Positions 21,780 to 31,976 of a stretch of DNA of 64,000 nt are shown here, piece after piece; the first letter of the stretch is position 1, and the number at the start of each line of letters is the position of its first letter. The stretch spans positions 3,596,001 to 3,660,000 of the forward strand of contig JAVHKY010000037.1 in the NCBI GenBank assembly GCA_035079385.1, given 5' to 3'. The notes under the pieces were generated by a model. The model did not search any database and was not told the DNA's origin. It saw nothing but the letters and a program-made list of their open reading frames with translations. Source of the stretch: Aspidiotus rigidus (taxonomy: Eukaryota; Arthropoda; Insecta; Hemiptera; Diaspididae). A program made the translations under genes and the position numbers.

Positions 21780-22350
21780 CAGTTAATAGGGAGTTGGGTG
21801 CAAAAATGCAGAACTTTAGATATTATTTTTCATAACTACAATATTTGTATATCTCAATTTCATCTTCAATTTGCGTCAAAAACGAAGTTTTTACGTCTTT
21901 TCTGAGCCGAGTTACGGACCAAAATGTGCCCAATTTACCAAAATTCTTAACGATAAAAAATTGATGTAAAATTCATGTATTACTCGATTTAGCAGTAAAG
22001 TTTAACGTTAATTCGGAAAAAATACCTGAATAACCCAACACAAAGCTTGAAAACGGGAGAATTTACGAACTCTTATCTTGAAAATCTTGTCAAATTGTTC
22101 CATCTTTGGCACAGTTTGGTCTACAACTCGGCTTAGAAAAGACGTAGAAACTTTGTTTCTGTAGCAAATTGAAGATAAAATTTAGACACAATTTCCCCAG
22201 ACCGGAAGTATACATCTAATGTTTCGCCGTTCTTCGCTAAAATATTCCCATTCAACTGGTAACATCATTTTGTCCTAGCCGGTATGTCTAGGAGAGAGAC
22301 TTAGAATTATATTTTCTTTCCAGGTTCCCCTTAGACGGCAGAAATATTTC
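21780..22350. other. No recognisable gene
   Basis: AT-rich DNA between the modular repeat and the next LINE fragment. A weak inverted resemblance is visible between gacgtagaaactttgtttctgt (about 22140) and aacgaagtttttacgtctttt (about 21882), possibly an old foldback. Confidence 0.35.
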
Positions 22351-22365
22351 CTGAAATAACCCCCG

Positions 22366-22797
22366 ATGACTATTTTACGGTATATTCGGGCTTCTGACGG
22401 TGGATTTCGATTCTCTTCAGGTAAAACAGGTCTTGTCATCTTTCGAAAACATCGACGCGCTATAACCCCTCTTCATCCACTAATTCTTCAGGGCTTCACA
22501 ATCGACATCCTCTCCTCTTATAAATTCCTGGGTGTAACCTTTGATCAAAAACTCTCTTGGATGCCTCACATAAAGTCACTCAAAGCTAAATGCCGAAACG
22601 CTACCAATATCATCAAGTACCTCTTCCACACCCGCATAGGATGTAATCGCAAACTTCTGCTTCAACTATACAAAAGTCTTATTCGTTCCCAACTCGATGA
22701 CGGTGCTAGTCCAAAATCAAACTCCTCGATACTATTCAAGTATCCACCCTGCACATGGCTCTCGGAGCTTTTTGATTTTCCCCCATCTAAACCTTAG
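22366..22797 (+). pseudogene. LINE reverse-transcriptase thumb region
   Basis: The 143-codon frame contains GFRFSSGKTGLVIFRK, then YKFLGVTFDQKLSWMPHIKS, then LYKSLIRSQLDDGA. These are the conserved blocks after the YADD motif in I/Jockey-type RTs (F-S-x-x-K-T, then F-L-G-V...D..L-x-W-x-x-H-I, then L-Y-x-S-L-I-R-S-x-L-D-Y-G). The catalytic motifs A to C are upstream of the truncation point and absent. The frame breaks after about 22720. Confidence 0.7.
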
Positions 22798-23089
22798 TGC
22801 AGAAACAGCAGAACCACCATTACATTTTCACACTCTCATACTGACTGCAAACTTCCTCGCATCGTGACCTTCCAATCTGTACATCTATCCTTTCTCTTAA
22901 TAACTTCTTCCTCTCCTCTTTAAAATCCTACCTTCAATATCTCCCTAAACCCTCACCTCTCCTTCCTATCAAGCCAACGACACCTCCGTGGCTATTATCT
23001 CCCCCGTCTATCAGACTCGACCTCGCTAATTACCCGAAAATGGACAACTATTCCTATCGAACACTAATCACAGAAATTATTGCAGAATA

Positions 23090-23935
23090 CCCAAACCATG
23101 AAATCTGATTCACTGATGGCTCTAAGCCTATGCATTCTCAATCAACGGCACTGTAACCGCTAATCGACTCCGTAACTCAGTTGCAGTATTTACTGCTGAA
23201 CTTAGTGCTATCCACTACTGCCTACAACGACCACCACGATACAATTACATCTTATTAACTGATTCTCTTTCATCTCTTTCAACAATTACTCAACAAACCC
23301 TATAACTCAACGCATCCACCTTATTCTTGAAACTCTTGCTTCCATCGAATCAACAATATCTTTCATCTGGATCCCTGGCCACATCGGTCTTCCTGGACAT
23401 GACGAGGTTGATCGTGCAGCCAAGGAAGCTACTCGACTACCAAAGATTACAGATCCATCTTCTTCCCCATCATACGACCTAAAAAACTATTACTGTTCCC
23501 TAATTTCGAATGCCTGGCATCATCTTTGGACTCTCCTACCGACCACCAAGCTCCGATCTATAAAAACCTCACCCATCTCTTGGTCATCCTCGAACAGAAA
23601 TTCCCGTCATGAAGAAATCATTCTCTGCCGACTCAGGATTGGCCACACACGACTAACTCATTCTCACCTCCTACTAAATCTCTTTTCTCCATCTTGCAAA
23701 TACTGTTAAGCCGATGACCTAACAGTACAACACCTATTCTCATGTCCAGCCCTACAAAACCAACGACAATCTTTCAACGTCTCGTCTTCTTTATCATCCG
23801 CCTTATGCAACAACTCAGAAACAGTTACTAACTCTCTCCAATACTTACGCTCTACCTACTACTTTCCTCTTCTCCAACAACCTACAATATCTTTTTGCGA
23901 GCTGATGACCCATAGAGTACACGAATCCGTTCCTT
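23090..23935 (+). pseudogene. LINE RNase H and C-terminal tail, multiply broken
   Basis: About 23107 reads FTDGSK (RNase H first Asp), about 23187 VAVFTAELSAIHYC (the catalytic Glu block), about 23260 LTDSLSSLSTI (second Asp block), and about 23368 IWIPGHIGLPGHDEVDRAAK (the H..N/H-x-x-x-D block). Then follow YDLKNYY, EEIILCRLRIGHTRLTHSHL and LFSCPALQNQRQS, the usual tail. Stops and frame shifts separate the blocks, so this is dead coding DNA. Confidence 0.7.
23908..23919 (+). repeat. Target-site duplication of the Penelope insertion, left copy
   Basis: ACCCATAGAGTA here is repeated exactly at 27137-27148. Together they bracket the unit 23920-27136 inside the LINE 3' UTR. Confidence 0.85.
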
Positions 23936-24126
23936 CAAGTTACGGCTATCCATACTAAACAATAAAGAGGAATACTCCGACGTGGAGTAAAAAAATGCAA
24001 ACCGCAGAAAAAATGAAAATACGACGAGCGCTTTCGGTTAAACAACCATCTTCGAGCCTGAAATGAAAGCAACTGACGAACAAAAGAGAAGAACGAGGTA
24101 TTAAGATCGTCCAAACGAGAAATCAC
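23920..24126 (-). repeat. Inverted left flank of the Penelope element
   Basis: Exactly 207 nt, nearly identical in reverse to 24357-24563, covering the end of the coding sequence, the UTR and the first 34 nt of the ORF. At one diagnostic site it carries the version found at the 3' pseudo-LTR (cgtttggacg) and not that of the 5' pseudo-LTR (cgtttagacg), so it was probably templated from the 3' copy or from a tandem neighbour. Confidence 0.85.
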
Positions 24127-24527
24127 TTGGAAGAAGGGACACTTGGGGGAGTCAGCTTTCGCCGATCACTTAATAAACAGTGGCCACAGCTTCCGTGAGG
24201 GATCCGAAAAGCTCCTCCATAAGGAGAATTCCTACCGTAAGCGTATCGCCCTCGAGAATATAGAGATAATTCGTCATCTCAACACTGACGGTATCACTGT
24301 TCTTAATTCGTATATTCCGGAAGATGGCCTGATCGAACTTGTTTATGACTCACACCGTGATTTCTCGTTTAGACGATCTTAATACCTCGTTCTTCTCTTT
24401 TGTTCGTCAGTTGCTTTCATTTCAGGCTCGAAGATGGTTGTTTAACCGAAAGCGCTCGTCGTATTTTCATTTTTTCTGCGGTTTGCATTTTTTTACTCCA
24501 CGTCGGAGTATTCCTCTTTATTGTTTA
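24127..24527 (+). repeat. 5' pseudo-LTR of the Penelope element
   Basis: 401 nt in direct repeat with 26737-27137, differing at only a few positions (for example aacagtgg against aacaatgg). It contains the last part of the GIY-YIG coding region (open from 24143 to 24382) and the UTR with the hammerhead-like motif at 24425-24454. The promoter is expected here by analogy with other Penelope-like elements; no TATA-like box is evident. Confidence 0.85.
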
Positions 24528-24529
24528 GT

Positions 24530-26992
24530 ATGGATAGCCGTAACTTAAAGGAACGGATTCGTGTAATTGAGAACGCTTCTGCGGCGTATTTACAGTTCCT
24601 TTTTCTGAAATTTCGGAAGCAACGCGCTTCGTTTTCCTCTCATATTTGGTTTCTTCGTCGGTGTTTAGTGTTACATTTCAGGCCCAAGTTCGTTAAATTC
24701 CGGTTTTATTCCGATTGCAAGGTTACGACTAAGAAACTGGAAAATTATATGAGGGAGAAGTGGATCAGAACAGAGTTGCGAAGATGGTATGGTAAATTTA
24801 ATATCACGACCAGATTAAACCTTATGGTCCATTCGAGACTCTCCGGCATGCTCCTCCCCCTTGAGTTGGATTACTTTATGAGGGACGTCAATGAAAAGTG
24901 TCGGAAGTTTGAGGCGAAGTTGAAGGAGAGGAAAAATAAGAAGCTGTCCTCCCTAATGACGGTTAATGAGGAGGTGGTTGAGGAGGGGGTGAGTGATGGT
25001 GTTGTCGTTCATAAATTCCATCCTCCCCTCATAAATAATAGTCAGGTAGTGTTCAATAGTGACGAAACATCCCTCCTTGAGAAAGGTTTGAAGTTCAGTA
25101 TGCCTCCCCTCAAGAATGATGAAACCTTGGCGAATGTTGTTGCGGATCTTGCGGTTAAGATTGGTCCTGGTTTTAATACCCAGAAAGTCTGTGCCGAATT
25201 AGTCCGTAATAACCCCCTCCCTCGCATGAGTAATAAATTGGGAGGAGTGATTCAGGGTCTAAGGAGGAAGATGAAAGAGGGAGATTTGATCGTCACTAAG
25301 GCTGACAAGGGCAACGCTGTTGTAGTGATGGAGAGATCGGCCTATTCTTCTAAGGTCCATGAAGTCCTACAGCAGTGTGGTGCTAAAGAGAGTGAGGATT
25401 TCAGCTTTCCCAAGCACGTCAAAGAAGTTAGGTGTGTCATCAACAGGAGTGAGGCTGTTATCAAAACTCCTGCTTTGAAAAAAGCCCTCCTCGTTCCTAA
25501 CCCCACACCCCCCCTCTTGTACGGGCTGCCTAAAGTGCATAAGAACAATACCCCGATGCGACCCGTTGTTTCTTTCGTCTCCTCTCCTACCTACCTCCTT
25601 GCTAAATTCCTTGACCGTTGGTTCAAAAATCGTATTGATTTTGAATCCCCTCATTCGGTCTTGAATTCGGCCTCTTTAACTGACGTCCTCAAGGATGTAA
25701 GCCTTCCCCCGGGAACGACCATCTGCTCGTTTGATGTTGTTGGTTTGTTCCCGAATATTCCTAAGGCTGCTACTATCCAGCGTATGGGTGAGCTACTCGT
25801 CAAAGCCAACATTCCTCATAATGAGCTTCACGAATTCTTCGATCTTCTTAATACTTGCTGGTCCCCTAACTATTGTAAATTTGAAGGGAAATTTTTCGAG
25901 TTCCCTGACGAAGTAGGGATCCCCATTGGATCACCACTAGGCTCTCTCATATCCGAAATCTTCATGTCTAAGTTTGAACTTGACCTCTTTTCCTCGAACC
26001 AGGTGTTACTTAATCATATCCATTATTGGCACAGGTACGTTGATGACGTTCTATGTACCTGGACTGGTCACCCAGATCTCCTTGGTGAGTTTCTGAGGTA
26101 TCTCAATTCCTGGTACCCTTCCATCAAATTTACGTTGGAAATAGGGGTATTTTCCATTAACTTTTTGGATTTATCGATCTCTATAATAGACGGTATCCAT
26201 AAGTTTGGAATTTACAGGAAACATACTACGACCGATGTTTTAGTCCACGGTGGTTCGTTCGGTCCTGTTGCTCACAAGATGGCTGCTTTTCATAGCCTAG
26301 TTCACAGACTGACTCGTATTCCTTTGAGTCAGTCTGCCTTCAAGAAAGAGTTAATCACAATAAAACACCTGGCCAGAGTGAATGGGGTCAATGTTGATGT
26401 TGACGTGATGGTTCGGAGGAAAGTTACGAGGGGCCTCCTGGATTCCACCACCTCCCTCCCCCGAGACACGATCCGTGATCGCCGTTTGCGTTGGATCAGT
26501 CTCCCTTTTCTGGGGAAGTTCTCCCAGCAATTGGGTCGGGCCCTTCGCCCGTTTGGCTTCAGACCCGCGTTTTACAACCCTACCACAGTCAAGAGGTTGT
26601 TTGTGAGACTGAAGGACCCCATACCTGTTGATGAGAGGAGTGGTGTGTATAAGTTGGAGTGTGAGGATTGTGGAGGCTTTTATATTGGTGAGACCAGCCG
26701 CCAAATGAAAGTTCGAGTAGCTGAGCACCTGAAGTCTTGGAAGAAGGGACACTTGGGGGAGTCAGCTTTCGCCGATCACTTAATAAACAATGGCCACAGC
26801 TTCCGTGAGGGATCCGAAAAGCTCCTCCATAAGGAGAATTCCTACCGTAAGCGTATCGCCCTCGAGAATATAGAGATAATTCGTCATCTCAACACTGACG
26901 GTATCACTGTTCTTAATTCGTATATTCCGGAAGATGGCCTGATCGAACTTGTTTATGACTCACACCGTGATTTCTCGTTTGGACGATCTTAA
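24530..26992 (+). CDS. Penelope-like reverse transcriptase / GIY-YIG endonuclease polyprotein
   Basis: 820 residues from the ATG at 24530; an in-frame TTG at 24521 adds three residues and is less likely. N-terminal third is basic without a known fold. RT region: KADKGNAVVVM (about 256), YGLPKVHKN (about 330), CSFDVVGLFPNIP (motif A, about 399), GIPIGSPLGS (motif B, about 463), RYVDDVL (motif C, catalytic YVDD, about 502), INFLDLSIS (about 543), then a thumb starting IYRKHTTTD. C-terminal GIY-YIG endonuclease: GVYKLECEDCGGFYIGE (about 704-720) with an internal C-x2-C, then R..EH, SAFADHLINNGHSF and a conserved Glu (ENSYRKRIALE). All expected catalytic residues are present and the frame is unbroken. 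Copies RNA into DNA primed at a nick made by the endonuclease (family knowledge). Potentially active. Confidence 0.93.
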   Translation: MDSRNLKERIRVIENASAAYLQFLFLKFRKQRASFSSHIWFLRRCLVLHFRPKFVKFRFYSDCKVTTKKLENYMREKWIRTELRRWYGKFNITTRLNLMVHSRLSGMLLPLELDYFMRDVNEKCRKFEAKLKERKNKKLSSLMTVNEEVVEEGVSDGVVVHKFHPPLINNSQVVFNSDETSLLEKGLKFSMPPLKNDETLANVVADLAVKIGPGFNTQKVCAELVRNNPLPRMSNKLGGVIQGLRRKMKEGDLIVTKADKGNAVVVMERSAYSSKVHEVLQQCGAKESEDFSFPKHVKEVRCVINRSEAVIKTPALKKALLVPNPTPPLLYGLPKVHKNNTPMRPVVSFVSSPTYLLAKFLDRWFKNRIDFESPHSVLNSASLTDVLKDVSLPPGTTICSFDVVGLFPNIPKAATIQRMGELLVKANIPHNELHEFFDLLNTCWSPNYCKFEGKFFEFPDEVGIPIGSPLGSLISEIFMSKFELDLFSSNQVLLNHIHYWHRYVDDVLCTWTGHPDLLGEFLRYLNSWYPSIKFTLEIGVFSINFLDLSISIIDGIHKFGIYRKHTTTDVLVHGGSFGPVAHKMAAFHSLVHRLTRIPLSQSAFKKELITIKHLARVNGVNVDVDVMVRRKVTRGLLDSTTSLPRDTIRDRRLRWISLPFLGKFSQQLGRALRPFGFRPAFYNPTTVKRLFVRLKDPIPVDERSGVYKLECEDCGGFYIGETSRQMKVRVAEHLKSWKKGHLGESAFADHLINNGHSFREGSEKLLHKENSYRKRIALENIEIIRHLNTDGITVLNSYIPEDGLIELVYDSHRDFSFGRS

Positions 26993-27136
26993 TACCTCGT
27001 TCTTCTCTTTTGTTCGTCAGTTGCTTTCATTTCAGGCTCGAAGATGGTTGTTTAACCGAAAGCGCTCGTCGTATTTTCATTTTTTCTGCGGTTTGCATTT
27101 TTTTACTCCACGTCGGAGTATTCCTCTTTATTGTTT
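26737..27136 (+). repeat. 3' pseudo-LTR of the Penelope element
   Basis: Direct repeat of 24127-24527, ending at ttgttta where the target duplication begins. The hammerhead-like motif lies at 27035-27064. Confidence 0.85.
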
Positions 27137-27200
27137 ACCCATAGAGTAGTCAAATAGCTCACAAATAAAATAAATAAAAAGAATAATAAAAAAAAAGGTA
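27137..27200 (+). mobile_element. 3' end and A-rich tail of the LINE split by Penelope
   Basis: Begins with the second target copy, continues gtcaaatagctcac, then an A-rich tail with aataaaataaataaaaagaa. With the part left of 23919 it restores a 3'-terminal hairpin (stem GAGCT/AGCTC) like that of the LINE at 40165-40700. Confidence 0.7.
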
Positions 27201-27204
27201 TATT

Positions 27205-27480
27205 CAACAGGAGGAGGGGTGACCGGGAATTTCGAACTCCGAGCCAAATAGAAAAATTCAGACTCTCGAGCTATATTACGATAGGATACGAATTGAGAAA
27301 TCTCGATTCTCGAGTCATACATGATTTTCAAATTCCACTCCTATAGTTGAGTCAGGTTGCCGACCGATGAAACAAGTTTCCTGTTAATACTCTGACTTCT
27401 ATGCTATATTTATATATGATAGGAAAGGACTTGAATAAATTCGACTCACGCGCTGTATAAGATAGGAGGGGGACTGGAGA
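27205..27480. repeat. Degenerate module B copies
   Basis: Phrases caggaggaggggtgaccggga, then ttcagactctcgagctatat, ttctcgagtcatac and, further on, atatatgataggaaaggacttg followed by gataggagggggactggaga. These match the 45-50 bp module B of the array at 62830-63345 in both orientations, with extra divergence. Confidence 0.5.
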
Positions 27481-28270
27481 AAAACTTGGCCTCAGGGAGG
27501 CTACTTCTTTAGTATCTCAGAAATGTTTTAATCATTAGGAACTTCGTTCATCATAATCCTAAAACTTTAAATAGCACATTATATAGTTAAAAAAGCAAAA
27601 TATTGAAAAAAAAAACCTCTCGTATTTGGTCCACAAATGAACGATTGATCATTTTTTTCTTTTTATTAATGAAAAAAAACTGAAAAAATAAATACTTCTC
27701 GGTCATCGACTTAAAATCCGTTCATCATTTTCCTAGAACTTCAAAATGAATCCCTTCATATATTTCCAAAATTAAAGTCCAAGTACAGGCAATGAGTCAA
27801 TATTTTTCCAGGCCCCTCGCCTCCCATATATTAGGTTCCCGGCACCTCTCGTTCATCTCCTTTAGAGGAACCGCGAGTTTTTTGGTTTAACTACGCCCCT
27901 GGTAAGAGTACGGCCACCGAGGTAGAGATATTGAACTTGTGTTTGACTGACACTCCTCTACCAAGTTGAAGGTACGTTCGTGAGAATAGAAAATCTTTCA
28001 GATTTTGTGACACTTGCAGTCTACAATTCTCTTCCTAAAGAACTTCACGCCGATATGGTCACCACAGGATTATAGCCTTGACTTGAAGTGCACCTAGCAG
28101 AAATTAATACAGGCTTCAATTCTTTTTCAGTAGGGATTAGATAAGAAAAATAATATTTGATACAGTGCTAAACATAAACTCACATTATTTGAAGTATCCT
28201 GTCTTCAAAAAGTGTTGACACTATTGAAATACCGATTTGCGTCTCCAATATCCGAATAAATACCACCACC
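27481..28270. other. No recognisable gene
   Basis: AT-rich. Would be intronic if the minus-strand exon at 28302-28852 splices downstream across it. Confidence 0.4.
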
Positions 28271-28301
28271 AAGACCTCAAGTGAATAAATAATTTACATA
28301 C

Positions 28302-28662
28302 CGAGGCCAATGATCCAGAGGGAAGACATTCCACAAGGAAAAGCGTTTATGTTTTTCGTAACCTGTAGGTGACGTGGACTCCGAAGATTCTTTATTACCA
28401 AAATGCAACGAATGTCCGAAGAGCGGAATACCTTTTCGTCTTTTCTTCTCAAATTTACCAACGTGCCAGGATTTCCTACGCGCTCGTACTTTTTCTTCTT
28501 TGATAACGTCCGAATCTCGTCGTAGTAACGGAGGTGGACTTATGGCACGTCTGATATTTTCCGCCGAACTGAAATTGCTCGCATCATCGTCGTAATCAGT
28601 CACTTCGTTCAAACTAGATAACGATGACATAGTCCATTTTTTCTTTGAAGATCCCAATTTGA

Positions 28663-28720
<58 letters not shown>

Positions 28721-28852
28721 GTTGTTGTTGTTACTATTAGTACTATTATTGTTATTATTATTATTACTGTTATTCGTAATGTCGTTACTACTACTATGAG
28801 TTGTGTTACTACTATAAATTAATTTCGGCAAATATAAATCCATGGACGACAT
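28302..28852 (-). CDS. Coding exon of an unidentified host gene, poly-Asn and basic region
   Basis: Minus-strand frame from the ATG at 28850-28852. Residues about 27-63 are an asparagine tract encoded by a (AAT)n repeat; it is followed by an acidic/serine stretch (VTDYDDDASNFSSAENIRRA), a proline patch, and a basic stretch (EEKVRARRKSWHVGKFEKKR). RRDSD and RRKSW look like basophilic kinase sites. The frame runs past a strong 5' splice site, CG|GTATGT, after codons LDHWPR (donor bases 28296-28301), so the exon most likely ends at 28302 and the gene continues to lower coordinates. No convincing next exon was found. I do not recognise the protein. Composition, length and the splice site favour a real exon; the start codon is the first ATG and could instead be internal. 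Confidence 0.6.
28666..28730. repeat. (ATT)n microsatellite inside the host exon
   Basis: An uninterrupted trinucleotide run that encodes the poly-Asn tract on the minus strand, with gtt and act variants at its upper end. Likely length-polymorphic. Confidence 0.85.
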
Positions 28853-29770
28853 AATTTCGAATTAAATTCAAAATACAATCCTACATCAAATATACAAAAA
28901 TTATCGATACGATCGTAGACTCGATTTATTTGAAACTGGGGACCGAACACACTTGTACACACCAACTATACGCACAATTAGAGATTGATATTATACCGTG
29001 TAGATGTATAATTAGAAAATCGCGATCTATAATTACACAACGCAAAATTGATTCACCCTTACTGAAATCTGAAACAGAGAAAATAAAAAACAAAATATGA
29101 ATGTAACGCATTTTTTAATATCTACTGATAAACCGCACACACTCTTTATACGGTTTGCATTCGGAACTACCTATTCTGTATTATTGTTAGATAAACGACG
29201 TCGGAATCGCCTTTCAGATTTTGATTATCATCAACTTCATTCCTCTTTTTCGCTCTCCCTCTTCTTCTTCCACTCTGTCTCCATTTCAAAACAGTACAAT
29301 GTTTGATCAAACAGCATTGCAAATTATATTCACAGAACCGAGCCCAACAATCCTTCTAGAAAAAAATGAATTATTATTTCATCATTGAACAACTTTACAA
29401 CAAGCTCTCTTCATCACCTTCTCCCACCTCTGGTACAAACGGTGTGTGGTTAGTGCTTTTTCATAATGAGCTACGAATGAATGAAAGTATGTCGCCTGAA
29501 GACAAAACGCATGAACTCTTGAACTTTTTCTTCATAATTCGACGAGAAGCATTCGCAATAGACTATTCACGAGAATCACTCAAGATTTGACTGATGACAA
29601 TGAAACAAAAAAGAAATATCGGTAAATTAAAATTTCTAATACAACTATGAACAATTTTCGGTTGAACGGAAACAGACAATACTTTATATTGAGGGAAAAA
29701 ATCGGTTAATTAGCATTATTTTGATAACGCTCGATTAAGCCTTTTGAAAATAAACATTCAAAAATACCAC
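28853..29770. other. Upstream of the host exon; nothing definite
   Basis: Could hold 5' UTR or intron of the minus-strand gene. Short open frames on both strands (for example 29366-29590) show no known motif. Confidence 0.35.
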
Positions 29771-29775
29771 GGCAA

Positions 29776-30071
29776 TTAATACGTCACATCATTAATATTA
29801 TTTATCTTCCTATGACGGTAGTTAGTGTGAATGAATGCGCCCAGTGGTTCTGAAACTAATTTTAATGCACCGAATGATTTTTCATCGCTCAGCGAAAATA
29901 CGACAAGCATTGACAAAAGAAGAGATCCGACGACCATCCACAAGAGAGATCGATATCGGCGCATACATAATGGAAAATCGTAAAAGATCGAAGTTCGGAA
30001 AAGATACAAATATTTACGCACCAAAAATACATGATTTCGAATCGGATCTCTTGAGACGTATTGGTTATTAA
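29776..30071. other. Stretch open in several frames, possible exon, strand undecided
   Basis: The plus strand is open in two frames (one reads ALTKEEIRRPSTREIDIGAY, the other SLSENTTSIDKRRDPTT) and the minus strand in one (a signal-anchor-like LLWMVVGSLLLSMLVVFSL). The stretch has more CG dinucleotides than its flanks. None is recognised, and at most one can be real. Confidence 0.2.
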
Positions 30072-31970
30072 CTGGTGAAGGCGTTTCAGACGCTCTAGAA
30101 CTCGATCAAGTAGTAACTATATTTTCTCTTACCAAATCATCAGTCTTCTAACAAGTAGGGTGAAGTCACCTACATTTGACACTTTAAGGAATCAATTTTC
30201 ACATTTTTAATGGTACTGGTACTAAATTCCAAGCTTTTTTAGTCCAAATATTTTTCTGCGTTAGGCCGGACGTAGGACAATAAAATAGTGCACACCAAAA
30301 AAAAATTACAGAAAAATTCTTTCAGTGTGTTGAAAACCCTGGTTGTTAACTCGAAGAACCAGTAGTTGACACCCTAATTATTGATACTTATAAAAAGCTT
30401 ATTACGCCCTAACCAACAGTACTAAAGACTTGGAGAGAAGAAGTGACCAAATAGTGACTTCAAAACATGACTAAAAGTGATTTAGTTCATTTACTATTAT
30501 TGGGGTTTAAACCTACACTAGAGAGCGCTACTGAAAGGGTGAATCAGAGAATTTATGTACGTTCATACATTGATTTTCAATCAACTGTTATTTTTTCAAT
30601 ATACCATTTATTGCGACAATTTTTTTTTGTATTCAATGTTGATGATATAGACTACAAAATTTATGTTTGTATTTGCTCTAAAAAATAATATCCTATTAAT
30701 CTTAGTGCGTGAAATTTCTTCATTTAAAAAGCATTGAACGAAAGGGTCAATATCGTCAGGGCTACCAACTCCCCAACTCTAAGTTTAAGTCCCAATACCT
30801 ATCATGAACACCAGCAATATTAGTAATTGAATACAGCACTCGAAAAAGAAGATAGACGAACCCAATGACGCTCATCAGCCAATTCCACATTGACTGACAT
30901 AGCTCGATTAATATTTTTAGGAGAAAAGGTAAATTTCTGGACTGCAGTTTTCTGGTAGTCGACCTATAATGAATAATTATGGAGACAGCGGTTGAACATA
31001 ATGGATGTAGAAGGGATGTGATCAGCAAAGAAGCGAAACTAAATATGGTACAGCAGAGTACTCGATAGATAATTCAACTGCACACCAATCATCAGTTCGA
31101 TCGGGAAGGGAGATATGGACCTACACATCTTCCTCGGCTGATAATCATCTAATCAAAAAACTTGGTAAAACAAAAAGCACAAACAGTCTCAGATATTGGA
31201 GATCACTACCACGTCATGGAAATTGAGGTAGACCGTGAAAAAAAAAGGAGTACAATATTGTTTCGAGCTCATCAAGTGCTTCAAAACCTCCTACAGGCCG
31301 ATTATGATCAACCTTTAACAGAAAGAAGCACAGCAGCATCGCGTCTATTCCGATCATTTTCGACACTGTATTGTTTTACAATTAGGGCCTTCATATCGAA
31401 GATTCGATGATGCGACATTGGTGTCTCCATCGTGCTGCAAAGTCCAAATTTGGTACTTCCATAATATTTTTTCTGTAATTTTTGTAATTCTGGAAATTTG
31501 TCATCGAAGACGTTTTCCATCAGTCTTTTTCTTCACATGAGACTCGCATTGGGAAAGTCGAGTCGCAAATGACACATTGTGGCTCCATCTCATCAGTTTG
31601 CTCTCTTATCGACTCTCTTTCAGCCTATAAGAGTCGATAAAAGTGATTTTCTACGGCCTCGAAATTAATCATCCGCATTCAAGAATTGACTCGCTCAATG
31701 TAGTTGCAAAACGATTACGGGACTCAAATAAATTTCTAGGAATTTTCCCTTCCGAGAAAAATATCGAAGAATGGCTCTTTTTCTCCTCTTGCCAATGCAT
31801 TACACTGATTCGCTGAATAAGAGGTGGCCTCCTATGTCTCCTTCCACTTAAATCACAGAGGAAGAAGTCCGAAAAGAACGTAGAATCAGCTTATTTTGTA
31901 GAATGGAGAGTACGTTGAACCGACCGGGCAAAAAAAACGATTCATTAACCGTGGGTCACTGCGGACTCAA
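30072..31970. other. No recognisable gene
   Basis: AT-rich. The minus frame at 31308-31520 (MENVFDDKFPELQKLQKKYY) and the plus frame at 31162-31410 overlap and show no known motif. Confidence 0.35.
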
Positions 31971-31976
31971 ACGTAC

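Larger units (their letters stand above)
22355..23919 (+). mobile_element. LINE 3' half (RT thumb, RNase H, tail), split by the Penelope insertion; resumes at 27137
   Basis: From about 22355 the sequence encodes the end of a reverse transcriptase, then an RNase H and a C-terminal tail, with several stops and frameshifts. At 23919 it is cut by the Penelope-like element. Its 3' end resumes after the duplicated target at 27137 with gagtagtcaaatagctc and an A-rich tail to about 27200. The presence of RNase H points to the I-like side of the Jockey superfamily. The copy at 40286-40700 is the same or a closely related family. Confidence 0.7.
23920..27136 (+). mobile_element. Penelope-like retroelement, near-intact, nested in a LINE
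   Basis: Layout from left to right: an inverted segment (23920-24126) that is the reverse complement of 24357-24563; a direct pseudo-LTR (24127-24527); one long ORF; and a second pseudo-LTR (26737-27136/7) whose first half is also the end of the ORF. A 12-bp target duplication flanks the unit. Pseudo-LTRs in direct orientation, an inverted left flank and target duplications of about this length are known hallmarks of Penelope-like elements. Both pseudo-LTRs are nearly identical and the ORF is unbroken, so the insertion is recent. Two other copies lie at 32420-33355 and 41827-43760. Confidence 0.9.

Noticed and set aside
23935..24126. 63-codon minus-strand frame, and similar plus frames at 24339-24548 and 26949-27149
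   Set aside because: These are alternative-frame readings of the Penelope UTR/pseudo-LTR. They recur only because the DNA is repeated.
25042..25654. Minus-strand frames antisense to the Penelope ORF
   Set aside because: Shadow frames of a well-supported plus-strand coding sequence.
26351..26752. 133-codon minus frame, with a relative at 42885-43316
   Set aside because: Antisense shadow of the Penelope coding sequence; its apparent conservation follows from the plus-strand protein.
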